Shown: positions 52,737 to 62,299 of the stretch, one piece after another
How positions within the stretch are numbered: the stretch's first letter is position 1
Layout: the number at the start of each line of letters is the position of its first letter
Made by a program: the position numbers and the translations under genes
Assembly (NCBI RefSeq): GCF_030123325.1
Contig: NZ_CP126106.1
Coordinates: forward strand, 4,678,001-4,742,000
Reading direction: 5' to 3'
DNA length: 64,000 bases
From: Peribacillus simplex
Lineage (GTDB): Bacteria; Bacillota; Bacilli; Bacillales; DSM-1321
Notes under the pieces: model-generated
Seen by the model: only the letters and a program-made list of their open reading frames with translations
Told to the model about the DNA's origin: nothing
Database searches by the model: none

Positions 52737-53987
52737 TCAATTCGACTTCAAGGCAGATTCGCGATTGAGTCCGCCGTAAACCAGATTTCCATCGACCATA
52801 ACCGCAGCACGCTCCGATCTCCTGGCAACTGCCTCGGCAGAACATGAAGCATCCACAAAAACCATACTAGCGTCATTTCCCACATTCGGCCATAAACGAT
52901 TTCCTTCAGGGTCCAGTGTCTTGACCCCTCCCGTAATGAATTGGAGCGATTGGGACAATGCATACTCGTCCTTCCAGTTGTACCTTTCGGCCAATCGTCC
53001 TGCCTTTTCCAGCATATCCCCTGTACCAAACGGGGACCAGGAGTCATAAAAGCCATCGCATCCGAGGGCAACATGGACACCCTTTTCATGCAGTGAATCA
53101 ATCGGGGGAATGACCCTGTTGATCGGAACTGTAGACATGATGGCTACCCCCAGGTTTGATAATTCACTGGCCAGTTCATCTGATTCTCCTATTGAAACAT
53201 CACCAAGTGCAAAAGCATGACTGATGGCCGCTCTGTTTTTCCACCCTGCTTCATCGATCAAAGAAGCGAGTTTCTTGATCGTATATAAACCTAGATGACC
53301 GGGGTCATGTATATGAATATCAATATCCGCATCAAATTCAACGGCCAAATCGACCATTTCATATAGGGAAGCTTCTATATTATTATCCACTCCGCCAGGA
53401 TCCAGGCCGCCCACCAAAGACGCCCCTTCTTTCATCGCTTGTCTCATCAACCCTTTTGAATTCGTTCTTAACAGTCCATGCTGTGGGAAAGCCACGATCT
53501 CGTATGTCATTTTCCCATTGAAACGATATAATGCACGTTGAATCTCCTCCAAGTTCTTCATACCGATGTATGGATCAACGTTAACATGTGTCCTTACATG
53601 CGTCGCCCCGCCGCTTAACAATAGTTGAAGCATCCGTTCTGCCCGGAGCCGACCGGTTTCAGCCAGTCCAGCAAGCTCCTTTGCTTCTAACTTTAAGCGT
53701 TCGATTAAATTCGGAACCGGAGTGCATGATTTCCATGGCAGTCCTAAATAAGTCTTATCAAGATGGTTATGCATCTCCTTAAAAGGAGGAAGTGCAAGCA
53801 GCTTTCCCGCGTCGTGAACAGGATCATCCGTTTTCAAAGGCACACCTGAAGCCAATTGCAATTCCTTTATGACCCCATTTTTTATATACATGTTGTAGGC
53901 AGCTGTCTTCGTCCGGTCAATTCGTCCATTCTCAAAAACAAATCCACTATCAAGTGTAACGTTTGTAAGCCAGTATGCTTCATTCAT
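52737..53987 (-). CDS. CodA-like amidohydrolase/deaminase, paralogue 2
   Basis: 416 residues from ATG 53987. Metal motif EMHNHLDKTYLG, then DIHIHDPGHLGLYTIKK, SHAFALGD, GCDGFYDSWSP and the same C-terminal DASCSAEAVARRSER. Gaps to its neighbours are 28 and 24 nt, so the trio is one operon. The first specificity loops differ among the three (KSCTPVPNLIER here, RACTPSSSVIER and KACTPAINGVKT in the others), which suggests related but different substrates. Confidence 0.88.
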   Translation of the reverse strand: MNEAYWLTNVTLDSGFVFENGRIDRTKTAAYNMYIKNGVIKELQLASGVPLKTDDPVHDAGKLLALPPFKEMHNHLDKTYLGLPWKSCTPVPNLIERLKLEAKELAGLAETGRLRAERMLQLLLSGGATHVRTHVNVDPYIGMKNLEEIQRALYRFNGKMTYEIVAFPQHGLLRTNSKGLMRQAMKEGASLVGGLDPGGVDNNIEASLYEMVDLAVEFDADIDIHIHDPGHLGLYTIKKLASLIDEAGWKNRAAISHAFALGDVSIGESDELASELSNLGVAIMSTVPINRVIPPIDSLHEKGVHVALGCDGFYDSWSPFGTGDMLEKAGRLAERYNWKDEYALSQSLQFITGGVKTLDPEGNRLWPNVGNDASMVFVDASCSAEAVARRSERAAVMVDGNLVYGGLNRESALKSN

Positions 53988-54011
53988 CAAATCACTCTCT
54001 TTAATAGAAGA

Positions 54012-55259
54012 TTAAACACCTGTCGTCTCAAAGGATGAAATAGATCCGCTAACAACATTGCCCCTGAAGATGACAGCGGCACGCTTTGCCCTTCTAGCCA
54101 CCGCTTCCGCAGAACAGCTGGCTTCAAGCAACACGATATTCGCCTCATCCCCGACATTAGGCCACGCCTTGACCCCGTCCTGGTTTAATGGGGTCTTCCC
54201 TCCTGTTATGAATTGCAGGCTTTGCGCTAAGGAACGTTCTTCAATCATGCGAAACCTTTCTGCAAGGCGACCGGCCTTTTCCAGATTGTCCCCGATGCCA
54301 AAGGGTGTCCAATGATCAGTGAGGCTGTCATTACCCAATTCGACTTTCACCCCTTTTTCATGAAGCAGGGGGATGGGGATCGTTCTGAAGATCGGCACTG
54401 TGGATGTAATCGATATGCCCGTTTCCGAAAACCTTTCGGCTATGTCCGTTGCCTCCGGGACTGAAAGATCTGCCAAACCGCTTGCGTGGCTAACCGTGAC
54501 CCTTCCTTGCCAGCCTGCGTCTTCCGTCAGTGAAGCGAGGCGCTGCATCGTGAAGAGTCCAAGGTGATCCGGATCATGTAAATGGACATCGATATCGGAA
54601 TTGTATTCAACCGCGATATCCATGATCGTTTCAAGGGACCGCTCTATGTTTTCATCAATGGTGGCGGGATCCACGCCGCCTACCAGATTCGCCCCATTCT
54701 TCATGGCCTGCCTTATCAAACCGACGGAATTGCTGCGTAACAGTCCATGCTGTGGGAATGCAACGATTTCATACGTCAATTTATCCTTATAACCTTCCAA
54801 TGCCTGAATGGTTGCCTCTAAATTTTTCAGACCTATGACGGGGTCAATGTTGCAATGTGTGCGTATATGGGTAGATCCGAAGTCCAATAATAAATCGAGC
54901 ATTTTTTCCGCTCTTACTTTAGCGGTAGGCAATAATTCTGGCAGTAAGACCTGCTCTTCCTCTATCCGGGTTTTCACGCCATTAATGGCAGGCGTGCAAG
55001 CCTTCCACGGACCGCCATAATAGGTTTTATCAATGTGGATATGCATTTCCTTAAACGAGGGGACCATCAGGAGACCGTGAACATCATGCTGTGGGTCCTG
55101 ATCATTTATCGATTCCTTCGCCAATAAAATCGAGGATATTTTTCCATTTTCAATCTTGATGTGGTAATTTCCGGTTTCAGTGCCGGTGATCGTTTCATTT
55201 TCATTATAAGTAAAACCATTTTCCAAGCGTACATTCGTCAGCCAATAAGATTGAGACAT
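54012..55259 (-). CDS. CodA-like amidohydrolase/deaminase, paralogue 1
   Basis: 415 residues from ATG 55259 (GGAAGGGTGAG upstream). Metal motif EMHIHIDKTYYGG, then DVHLHDPDHLGLFTMQR, SHASGLAD, GNDSLTDHWTP and the conserved tail. First gene of the deaminase operon; its promoter (55302-55365) has the same AGTAAA repeat geometry as two other promoters of the cluster. Confidence 0.88.
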   Translation of the reverse strand: MSQSYWLTNVRLENGFTYNENETITGTETGNYHIKIENGKISSILLAKESINDQDPQHDVHGLLMVPSFKEMHIHIDKTYYGGPWKACTPAINGVKTRIEEEQVLLPELLPTAKVRAEKMLDLLLDFGSTHIRTHCNIDPVIGLKNLEATIQALEGYKDKLTYEIVAFPQHGLLRSNSVGLIRQAMKNGANLVGGVDPATIDENIERSLETIMDIAVEYNSDIDVHLHDPDHLGLFTMQRLASLTEDAGWQGRVTVSHASGLADLSVPEATDIAERFSETGISITSTVPIFRTIPIPLLHEKGVKVELGNDSLTDHWTPFGIGDNLEKAGRLAERFRMIEERSLAQSLQFITGGKTPLNQDGVKAWPNVGDEANIVLLEASCSAEAVARRAKRAAVIFRGNVVSGSISSFETTGV

Positions 55260-55301
55260 TAAACTCACCCTTCCACTCCAGATTGAATATGCATCACTTT
55301 C

Positions 55302-55365
55302 ATTATAGTTCTAAAAATCAACAAATCATTTCAGAATTTTTACTTGTTTTTATGTTATTTTTACT
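55302..55365 (-). promoter_or_regulatory. Promoter of the CodA operon with 21-bp phased repeats
   Basis: Minus strand: TATAAT (55307-55302); AGTAAAAAT at 55344-55336 and 55365-55357. The nearer repeat starts 29 nt from the -10 box and the two are 21 nt apart. The -35 region is poor, as for an activated promoter. Confidence 0.75.
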
Positions 55366-55376
55366 TATTGTGCCAA

Positions 55377-55407
55377 AGAAAAAGGTTCACCCTAAATTGG
55401 ATGAACC
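55377..55407 (-). terminator. Terminator after the SBP2 gene region
   Basis: GGTTCA (55384-55389) with TGAACC (55402-55407); TTTTTCTTT follows on the minus strand. Confidence 0.6.
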
Positions 55408-55494
55408 CCTTTCAGACTGGAGACAATTCTATGAAAACTCAGTTTGCCTGCCGTTTTTCATTTAAAAAGTTCAATTGATTTCAAAGATCCGCTC

Positions 55495-55680
55495 CCTTTC
55501 TTTTGTAGACGTTGATTGAAACGTAGGGCACTCGCTTTCCGTTCCAATCAACTTTGCTTTAAAATCCCTTTCCGCCGACTGTCTGCCAAGACACCGCATC
55601 GAAGCAAGCGCCTGCGGTGTCTTGGCTAGCCAGTTATTCGGCAGAAGTCTCGCTCCTTCAATCCAATGAGGATTACAGTA
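55495..55680. repeat. GC-rich interspersed repeat, family B/C composite
   Basis: Starts with family B-like CACTCGCTTTCCG and AATCAAC, then carries CCGCCGACTGTCTGCCAAG, GCGCCTGCGGTGTCTTGGCT and AGCCAGTTATTCGGCAGAAG, the reverse complement of 35150-35295. Confidence 0.7.
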
Positions 55681-55791
55681 AAAAACCAAAGAGTCGGAGC
55701 ACAGTATTCGACCGTCCACTAATTTTTTTCGACCGGGAACATCATTTGATGAATGATACGTTTACCAAACCCCTTTCGTCTTATCTCCCCA

Positions 55792-57357
55792 TCACTTTAT
55801 CGTGACTTCATTTATTTCCAGGTAGCCTGAAGGGCTGATTGAAAATCCTTTTACTTCTTTAGCGACTGCAGCAACATTTTCTATGACCCTTACAGGAATA
55901 TACGGGGTGTCACCCATCTCGATTTCCTGTGCCTCTGCGTATAGTTCTTTGCGTTTGCCTTCTTCTTTTTCCTTCCTGGCGGCATCTATTAAACGATCAA
56001 CCTTCTGATTGCTGTAAAAGAATGTATTTCCTGCCGCTCCCTGTGATTCCGTATGAAATAGATTATATTGATTATAATCGGCATCCCCTGTCGCGTTTCT
56101 CCAACTGATGATGAACATTTCCGATTGCCCTTTATTCACTTGTTCCACGAACGAACCGTACTCCATCACCTGTACCTTCAAATTAATCCCGATACCTTTT
56201 AGTTGGGATTGCAGGACCTCGGCCAAGTTGACTCTTTCTTTACTGTCCATTGTCAGGATGGTTGCATCCAAGCCTTCAGAATATCCGGCTTCGGCCATCA
56301 GTTTCTTCGCTTCCTTCAGGTTGTAATCATAGGCTTCGAGTTCTTCGTTGTAACCGAATACTTTAGAGCCCATCAAGGAGTTCGCCTTCACTCCCACATT
56401 ATTAAAGACACCCTTGATGATCGAGTCCATTTCAATGGCATGGGCGATGGCTTTACGGACCCTTACATCATTGAACGGTTCTTTATTGACATTGAACCCT
56501 AAATATTCGGTACCATACCCTTCACTGCGGTAAACATCCATTGCCGGTGAAGATTCAACCTGGTCCATGACCGCTACAGGAAGAGGCTCAGCAATATGCG
56601 CTTCACCGGTTTCAATCATCGATATCCTCGTGGAGTCTTCCGGGACGACCTTGAAGATGACCTTGTCCACTTTTGGCTCGTCTCCCCAATAGCTGTCGTT
56701 TTTCGTCAATGTGATTTCCTGGCCCGGGGACCATGAATCAAAAACGAAAGGACCGGTTCCATTCGGTTCCTGGATGATCTTTTTGCCATACTTTTCAATC
56801 GTTTTCGGACTGATGATTCCGCCTTCGTGATTCGCCAATATGGAAAGGAGAGGGGAAAAAGGTTCCTTCAAAATGAATTGCACGGTAAATTCATCAACCG
56901 GTTTCACCTCTTTTACCATTTCGAACACGACCGCCCTCGGAGAAGCGACCTTCGGATCTAAAAGTCGATCAAACGTCCTTTTTACTGCGTCTGCATTAAA
57001 TGGCGTGCCATCATGAAACTTTACACCTTCCCTAAGCTTGAATTCCCAGGTCGTGTCATTTATTTGCTTCCATTTTTCTGCTAGCATAGGCTGTATCTCA
57101 CTATTCTCATCCCGTTGAACAAGACCTTCATAGACTTTATGGTGAGTGACGCTAGCGGCGTTAATCGTGGACATGAACTGCTGATCCAGATTCTCAGCGT
57201 CGGATAAGCGGGCAATGACCAATGTCCCCCCTTCGTTTGATGCCCGGTTTGGATCACTTGCCGTTGTGTTTACGTCATTGTTAGAAGAACAGCCCGTAAT
57301 GATGATAGCCATGATCATGACTAGAAAAAGCTTACCTGTCCCACGTTTTAACCCCAT
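55792..57357 (-). CDS. Opp/Dpp-family solute-binding lipoprotein (SBP2)
   Basis: 521 residues. Lipobox ITGC after a short signal. SBP_bac_5 features: GGTLVIARLSDAENLDQQF, REGVKFHDGTPFNADAVKRTFDRL and YLGFNVNKEPFNDVRVRKAIAHAIE. Paralogous to SBP1 at 60533-62089 along its whole length. Between the two lie two amidohydrolase genes. It has its own promoter with phased repeats but could also be reached by read-through. Confidence 0.93.
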   Translation of the reverse strand: MGLKRGTGKLFLVMIMAIIITGCSSNNDVNTTASDPNRASNEGGTLVIARLSDAENLDQQFMSTINAASVTHHKVYEGLVQRDENSEIQPMLAEKWKQINDTTWEFKLREGVKFHDGTPFNADAVKRTFDRLLDPKVASPRAVVFEMVKEVKPVDEFTVQFILKEPFSPLLSILANHEGGIISPKTIEKYGKKIIQEPNGTGPFVFDSWSPGQEITLTKNDSYWGDEPKVDKVIFKVVPEDSTRISMIETGEAHIAEPLPVAVMDQVESSPAMDVYRSEGYGTEYLGFNVNKEPFNDVRVRKAIAHAIEMDSIIKGVFNNVGVKANSLMGSKVFGYNEELEAYDYNLKEAKKLMAEAGYSEGLDATILTMDSKERVNLAEVLQSQLKGIGINLKVQVMEYGSFVEQVNKGQSEMFIISWRNATGDADYNQYNLFHTESQGAAGNTFFYSNQKVDRLIDAARKEKEEGKRKELYAEAQEIEMGDTPYIPVRVIENVAAVAKEVKGFSISPSGYLEINEVTIK

Positions 57358-57397
57358 GGTCTTCTACCTCCCAATTTCGTTTTTTAATATTTATCTA

Positions 57398-57461
57398 ATT
57401 ATAGGAAATATTCTGACTATTTTTTTCGAATATCTTTACTATGTTTTTCATTTTCTTTACT
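57398..57461 (-). promoter_or_regulatory. SBP2 promoter with 21-bp phased repeats
   Basis: Minus strand: TATAAT (57403-57398), AGTAAAGAT at 57440-57432 and AGTAAAGAA at 57461-57453, at the same 29-nt and 21-nt spacing as the CodA and SBP1 promoters. The distal repeat overlaps the stop codon of the upstream amidohydrolase gene. Confidence 0.78.
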
Positions 57462-58956
57462 TGTTGTCATGAATCGCTTCGGTCCCGCTTATCGATTCCA
57501 CGACCTTGAATGATGGCTTAAACAATTCTTTCTCGGGAAGCTCCTGATAATCCCTTTCCATATATCCTCTTCTCATCTTCTTAAAATATTGTTGGCCCTT
57601 ATATTTGATATCCGTTAGATCCAGATTGGGGATTATTTGATCCTTCATGACTACCTTTCCATTTATGATCGATAATTTAACGTCCCTCCCCGACCCGCTT
57701 ACGAACATGGTCCGAATGGGATCATCGATCACCCCCATATGAAAACCGTCCAAGTCAATCGCGATGATATCCGCCTTGGCCCCCGCTGCGATGCGCCCTA
57801 AATCGTTCCTGCCAAGAAAAGCGGCCGCATCAAGTGTGGCTGACCGAAAGAAATCGGCATAGACAGAGCCTTCCGTTTCTCCTTCCACCATCCGTGAGAG
57901 CATGCTGCCCGTCCTGACGTTCTGGAACATATCCGGAGGGAATGTGTCCGTTCCAAGGGCTATATTGATCCCAGCACGTTTATATTTAGCAAAAGATTCC
58001 AGTGCCTCCCCATGCCTCCCGATGATCAGAGGGCAATGAATCACCGTTGTGTTCGTTTCAGCAAGCAATGCCAAGTCATCACCCTGTCCATATTTCGCTT
58101 TACTATATCCTGAAACAAAGTGGGCATGCGGGATCCCTGTTCTTGGACCGAGAAATCCAAGGTCGTATAAATATCTGATCGGTGTAACTTGATGGGCATT
58201 CCAGACGGTGTTGAATTCAAAACGTCCTTGTGCAGCATGCAGCTTTATGGGTACGTCCAATTTTTCGCTGTAATATTTAATCTGTTTTAATTGATTTGCC
58301 GTTTGGGACTCTATACGTTCTGGGGCAAGCATCCCTCTGACCATGCCTTCATAAGCACCATCGAATTTTTCCACAAACTCGACCGCTTTCCGTAATCCCG
58401 CTTCCCCGGCTTTTTCATCCCAATGCAGTTTAATATTCCCGTTAGGCTGGACGACCCTCATTCCTGTTTGGAAACTCGGGCCAAGGTATATCCTTAACCC
58501 CAAGCCAGCTGCATGTTCTGCCGCAGCTGCCAATTCATCATAGGTTTCAGCCCAGCTTTTATAAAAAACGGAAGTAATGGGCATCGCCGTCGTCACGCCA
58601 TGAAGGATGAGTTGTGAACAAGCATATAGTGATTTAAACGCTTCTTCTTCCTCGGTCATTAATTCAGGATGTCCGCTTTTTATATGATTCTCTGACCAGA
58701 GAAGGTTTTTCTGTCTGTCGGCATCCGCTTCAAAATGTAAAATATCATGGTCAATGTCCCCTAATGCATTTAAGTCTATGAACCCGGGACTGATAATGGC
58801 GTTACCGGCATCCATTACCTCGTCCACTTCCCCTGGATAATTTTTTCCGACATACAGAATCGTGTCTTTTTCATAAACGATTTCCGCGTTTTCCAAAATG
58901 ACATGATCGCATCCATCATACCCAATTACATATCTTCCTTTAAGCTTGGTTTTCAT
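57457..58956 (-). CDS. Amidohydrolase/chlorohydrolase-like protein with altered HxH motif
   Basis: 499 residues, ATG 58956 right after the stop of the previous gene (AAAGGGG upstream). It has the composite two-domain metal-dependent hydrolase form: PIKLHAAQGRFEFN, GIPHAHFVSGYSK and LGTDTFPPDMFQN supply two His and the Asp. The N-terminal HxH expected after the first beta strand is replaced by FIDLNALGDIDHDILHFE. The ADIIAIDLDGF segment closes the composite domain. TrzN/AtzB-type relatives deaminate or dechlorinate heterocycles. Confidence 0.85.
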   Translation of the reverse strand: MKTKLKGRYVIGYDGCDHVILENAEIVYEKDTILYVGKNYPGEVDEVMDAGNAIISPGFIDLNALGDIDHDILHFEADADRQKNLLWSENHIKSGHPELMTEEEEAFKSLYACSQLILHGVTTAMPITSVFYKSWAETYDELAAAAEHAAGLGLRIYLGPSFQTGMRVVQPNGNIKLHWDEKAGEAGLRKAVEFVEKFDGAYEGMVRGMLAPERIESQTANQLKQIKYYSEKLDVPIKLHAAQGRFEFNTVWNAHQVTPIRYLYDLGFLGPRTGIPHAHFVSGYSKAKYGQGDDLALLAETNTTVIHCPLIIGRHGEALESFAKYKRAGINIALGTDTFPPDMFQNVRTGSMLSRMVEGETEGSVYADFFRSATLDAAAFLGRNDLGRIAAGAKADIIAIDLDGFHMGVIDDPIRTMFVSGSGRDVKLSIINGKVVMKDQIIPNLDLTDIKYKGQQYFKKMRRGYMERDYQELPEKELFKPSFKVVESISGTEAIHDNK

Positions 58957-58957
58957 C

Positions 58958-60466
58958 TTATTCCCCTTTCACCATCGCGGCAGCGTCTTCTCGTTCGTCA
59001 TATCGCTTTTCATCTACATATGCCCTGGCATGGCCCCAGAAATATTTCGTCGGTTGCATATACTTTTCGAGCCCCGCACGCTTAATCGTTGAAAAGGCCT
59101 CCTCATTCGCTTCATCAAGGACTGTACTTTCATGGACCGTCCGTACATTCCTCCCTTCCATGATCAATTTCCCATCCACGATGACATGCTCCACATCATT
59201 CGCCACTGCTTGAAATACAAGCCGGTGAACATGCATGAATTCAGGGGTCAGATGAGGCTGATGCAGATTGACCGTAATGACATCCGCTTTTTTCCCGATC
59301 TCAAGGGAGCCTATTTCATCATCCCAGCCAATGCATTTCGCAGCATCTATCGTGATCATTTCCAACAGCTTGCCTGGCGGTAAATAATAGTAGTCCCTAA
59401 GCGCTGCCTGGTGAACAAACTGTGTTTTCCTCATTGCCTGAAACATATCGAAACTTGTGGAAGGGGATGTCCCATCCGTGGAGATTGCCACAGTTGCACC
59501 CATCTCCAATAATTCAGTTATCGGGGTACGGGCATGAACCTGGCCAAATCCAGGTGATGCACTGACGTTGGTACCTGTTTCTGCCAGTATTCTTGCCTCA
59601 TCGAAGGAAATGCCCCGACAGTGCTGTAAATGGACATCTGGACCCAATAGGGCATTTTCCTTATCCTGTATCGCCAAATGAATCATCCCGCCAAAGGCAT
59701 CAGAGTGAATGCGTGTATTATATTTCCTGGCAATCTCCCTTATTTTCTTCGCTTGATAAAGGTCATGATCATTCAGCCCATAAAGCCTGTCAGGAGATGT
59801 GGGATTGGAGGGATCCACCGATGTCACGATGACAAATGGCGTAATGAAGGCTCTCGTGCGGTCTTCATTCGCATGGTTCAGCGCCTCGATTACAGCTTCC
59901 GCCCCCTGCAGCACCTCTTCATAGGTAACTTCCTTCACCACTCTCCTTCCGTCGATCCACCTGCTGAATGAATGGGGCCATGGAGGGTTGCAAGGACCCG
60001 TGCATACCACTTCCCTGATTCCCACTTCGGCGTATGCTTTTGCATGATTGAGTGCAAAAATGGGTTCATCGGACCGCGGCATGGAACCTAACACGCTCAC
60101 ACCGGTTGTCACGCCAGCCTTTAATCTCTCAAGGGAGGATAGCTTTCCTTCGTAGTACCAAAAGTCATCTGTAACAAAATGCTTGTACGCATTCGTCATG
60201 ATGGGCATCCAAAAATCGATATTTTCCATTGCGATCGTTTTGAACATGGAATGTCCCCCATGCCCATGAACATCTATCAATCCCGGCAATATGCATTGAT
60301 GGCTGCAATCGATGACTTTTACAGCCTCATACTGCAATTTCAGTTTTTCGCTTGAATCAACGGCTAAAATCCTTCCTTGATGTATGGCGACGGCGCCATC
60401 CGGCAGAATTCTCCTGTTTTGATCCATGGTTATCACGGTCCCATGGGTTAGCAGTAAATCTATCAT
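58958..60466 (-). CDS. AtzB/SsnA-like metal-dependent hydrolase
   Basis: 502 residues from ATG 60466 (TAGGAGGGG 7 nt upstream). Metal motif LPGLIDVHGHGGHSMFKTI, HSDAFGGMIHLA, LQHCRGISFDEA and STDGTSPSTSFDM are the His/His/Asp set of aminohydrolases. It follows SBP1 by 66 nt and precedes the altered-motif paralogue by 1 nt, so all three form an operon. Substrate unknown; probably an amino-heterocycle or amide-bearing compound. Confidence 0.9.
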   Translation of the reverse strand: MIDLLLTHGTVITMDQNRRILPDGAVAIHQGRILAVDSSEKLKLQYEAVKVIDCSHQCILPGLIDVHGHGGHSMFKTIAMENIDFWMPIMTNAYKHFVTDDFWYYEGKLSSLERLKAGVTTGVSVLGSMPRSDEPIFALNHAKAYAEVGIREVVCTGPCNPPWPHSFSRWIDGRRVVKEVTYEEVLQGAEAVIEALNHANEDRTRAFITPFVIVTSVDPSNPTSPDRLYGLNDHDLYQAKKIREIARKYNTRIHSDAFGGMIHLAIQDKENALLGPDVHLQHCRGISFDEARILAETGTNVSASPGFGQVHARTPITELLEMGATVAISTDGTSPSTSFDMFQAMRKTQFVHQAALRDYYYLPPGKLLEMITIDAAKCIGWDDEIGSLEIGKKADVITVNLHQPHLTPEFMHVHRLVFQAVANDVEHVIVDGKLIMEGRNVRTVHESTVLDEANEEAFSTIKRAGLEKYMQPTKYFWGHARAYVDEKRYDEREDAAAMVKGE

Positions 60467-60532
60467 ATTTTCCCCTCCTAATTGAGAAGACAGCATAACA
60501 TCCTTATGCTGCCTTCCTTTTGTGATGAATTC

Positions 60533-62089
60533 CTACTTCACGGTTACGTCATCAAGCATTAAATAATTTGCCGGATTCAGCCAAAGTCCTTTAACCGTCC
60601 CGCCATATACGGCCAAGTGCTCATAGTTACGGATCGGAACATATGGAACTTCTTCCCTTTCAATGGCTTGTGCCTTGGAATACAGTTCCTTACGTTTATC
60701 GCCGTCCGATTCTTTACGTGCATGTTCAATCAATTTATCCACTTCCGGGTTACTGTAGAATGAACTATTTCCCGCAGCACCTTGGGATTTGCTATTGAAA
60801 AGATTGAATTGATTATAATCTCCATCACCGGTAGCATTGCCCCAGCCGCCTATCGCTACCTGGTGCTCGCCCTTGGCTGTCGCATCAATGTAAGCCCCAT
60901 ACTCAAGGACTTGAATTTTGACCTTGATTCCGATTCCTTTTAACTGGGATTGAATCACCTCGGCCATATTGATCCTTTCCTTACGATCACTCGTCGTCAG
61001 TGTAAACTCCAAACCATCCTTTACCCCCGCTTCAGTCAAGAGCTTCTTCGATTCATTAATATCATAGTCGTAGCCTTTTATATCCCGATCATATCCAAAC
61101 ACCTTTGGGCTCATTGTTGAATTTGCCCTCGTACCGACGTCGTTATAAACCCCTTTGATAATGGAATCCACCTCGATGGCATGAGCGACCGCCTTGCGGA
61201 CCCGCACATCATCAAAAGGTTTTTTCTTAACATTGAAGCTTAAGTATTCAACGGCAAGTCCCTCCGTGCGATATAAATCCATCGTGCCCGAAGCTTCGAT
61301 CCTATCAATCTCCGTCACTGGCACTTGATCTGTCACATGTGCTTCACCCGTTTCAATCATCGCAATCCTCGTGGCATCTTCAGGGACAACCTTGAATACC
61401 ACCCCATCGATCTTAGGCTTGTCCCCCCAGTAATCCTTGTTTTTCAAAAGTGTGATTTCTTCACCAGGCTTCCACGATTTAAAAACGAATGGCCCTGTCC
61501 CAACGGGGTTTTGAGCTAGTTTGTCACTATTTTCCTTAATCGCTTTAGGGCTGATGATGCTTCCTTCATTACTTACTAAAATCGATAACAGCGGAGCATA
61601 AGGATATTTCAGCTTGAATTGTACGGTCGTTTCGTCAACGACTTTAATTTCCTTGATCATTTCCAATTTACCAGCCTGAGGAGAAGCTGTTGCCGGGTCC
61701 AGTATCCTGTCGAAATTGGTTTTCACCGCTTCGGCATTGAATGGGGCCCCATCATGGAATTTGACTCCCTCCTGCAATTTAAACTCCCACGTGACATCAT
61801 CCAGCTGTTTCCACTCTTTTGCGAGCAGCGGTTTAGGATCCATGTTTTTGTCAGGAACGACCAATGTTTGATAAACCTTTTCATAAATGACGTTTGCCGA
61901 TGGAATGTCTGTTATGAAATGAGGGTCCAAGGTGGTCGCGTCAGATAATCGCGCGACGATCAGCGTTCCTCCTTCTTTCGCTTTTTCCTCTGTTTCCTTG
62001 CTGCCGGTTTGTTCTGTTGCACACCCTGATAAAACGGATGAGATGCCTAATAAAGAGGCAAAAAGCAACCCAATCATACCTTTTCTCAT
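60533..62089 (-). CDS. Opp/Dpp-family solute-binding lipoprotein (SBP1)
   Basis: 518 residues from ATG 62089 (GGGAGG 8 nt upstream). Lipobox LSGC; SBP_bac_5 features GGTLIVARLSDATTLDPHF, QEGVKFHDGAPFNAEAVKTNFDRI and YLSFNVKKKPFDDVRVRKAVAHAIE. It is divergent from the DppC/DppB-like permease genes and shares with them a 210-bp promoter region with three phased repeats. Probably the binding protein for that permease. Confidence 0.93.
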   Translation of the reverse strand: MRKGMIGLLFASLLGISSVLSGCATEQTGSKETEEKAKEGGTLIVARLSDATTLDPHFITDIPSANVIYEKVYQTLVVPDKNMDPKPLLAKEWKQLDDVTWEFKLQEGVKFHDGAPFNAEAVKTNFDRILDPATASPQAGKLEMIKEIKVVDETTVQFKLKYPYAPLLSILVSNEGSIISPKAIKENSDKLAQNPVGTGPFVFKSWKPGEEITLLKNKDYWGDKPKIDGVVFKVVPEDATRIAMIETGEAHVTDQVPVTEIDRIEASGTMDLYRTEGLAVEYLSFNVKKKPFDDVRVRKAVAHAIEVDSIIKGVYNDVGTRANSTMSPKVFGYDRDIKGYDYDINESKKLLTEAGVKDGLEFTLTTSDRKERINMAEVIQSQLKGIGIKVKIQVLEYGAYIDATAKGEHQVAIGGWGNATGDGDYNQFNLFNSKSQGAAGNSSFYSNPEVDKLIEHARKESDGDKRKELYSKAQAIEREEVPYVPIRNYEHLAVYGGTVKGLWLNPANYLMLDDVTVK

Positions 62090-62165
62090 TCTATTTCCTC
62101 CCTTTTCATCCTCCCTTTGTTTCTCCAAGTAACTTTCAGCTATGGGTACATCGGGCTTACTGTAA

Positions 62166-62251
62166 ATTATAAAAAAAAATAAAATTTTATATTTTCAGAA
62201 TCTTTACTCATTTTTTAATTATCTTTACTGCTTTTCCGCATCATATTTACT
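62166..62251 (-). promoter_or_regulatory. SBP1 (and divergent permease) control region with three phased repeats
   Basis: Minus strand: TATAAT (62171-62166), AGTAAAGAT at 62208-62200 and 62229-62221, AGTAAATAT at 62251-62243. Spacing 29, 21, 22 nt. Same geometry as 55302-55365 and 57398-57461. Confidence 0.8.
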
Positions 62252-62299
62252 TCAATTCCTTTTTTGAATAAATTGAATGAAAGAAAAGGAGGAAGTCCA

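Noticed and set aside
55360..55390. Sigma-54 promoter suggested by TGGCAC at about 55370
   Set aside because: No TTGC box at the required spacing and the orientation does not fit the mapped TATAAT.
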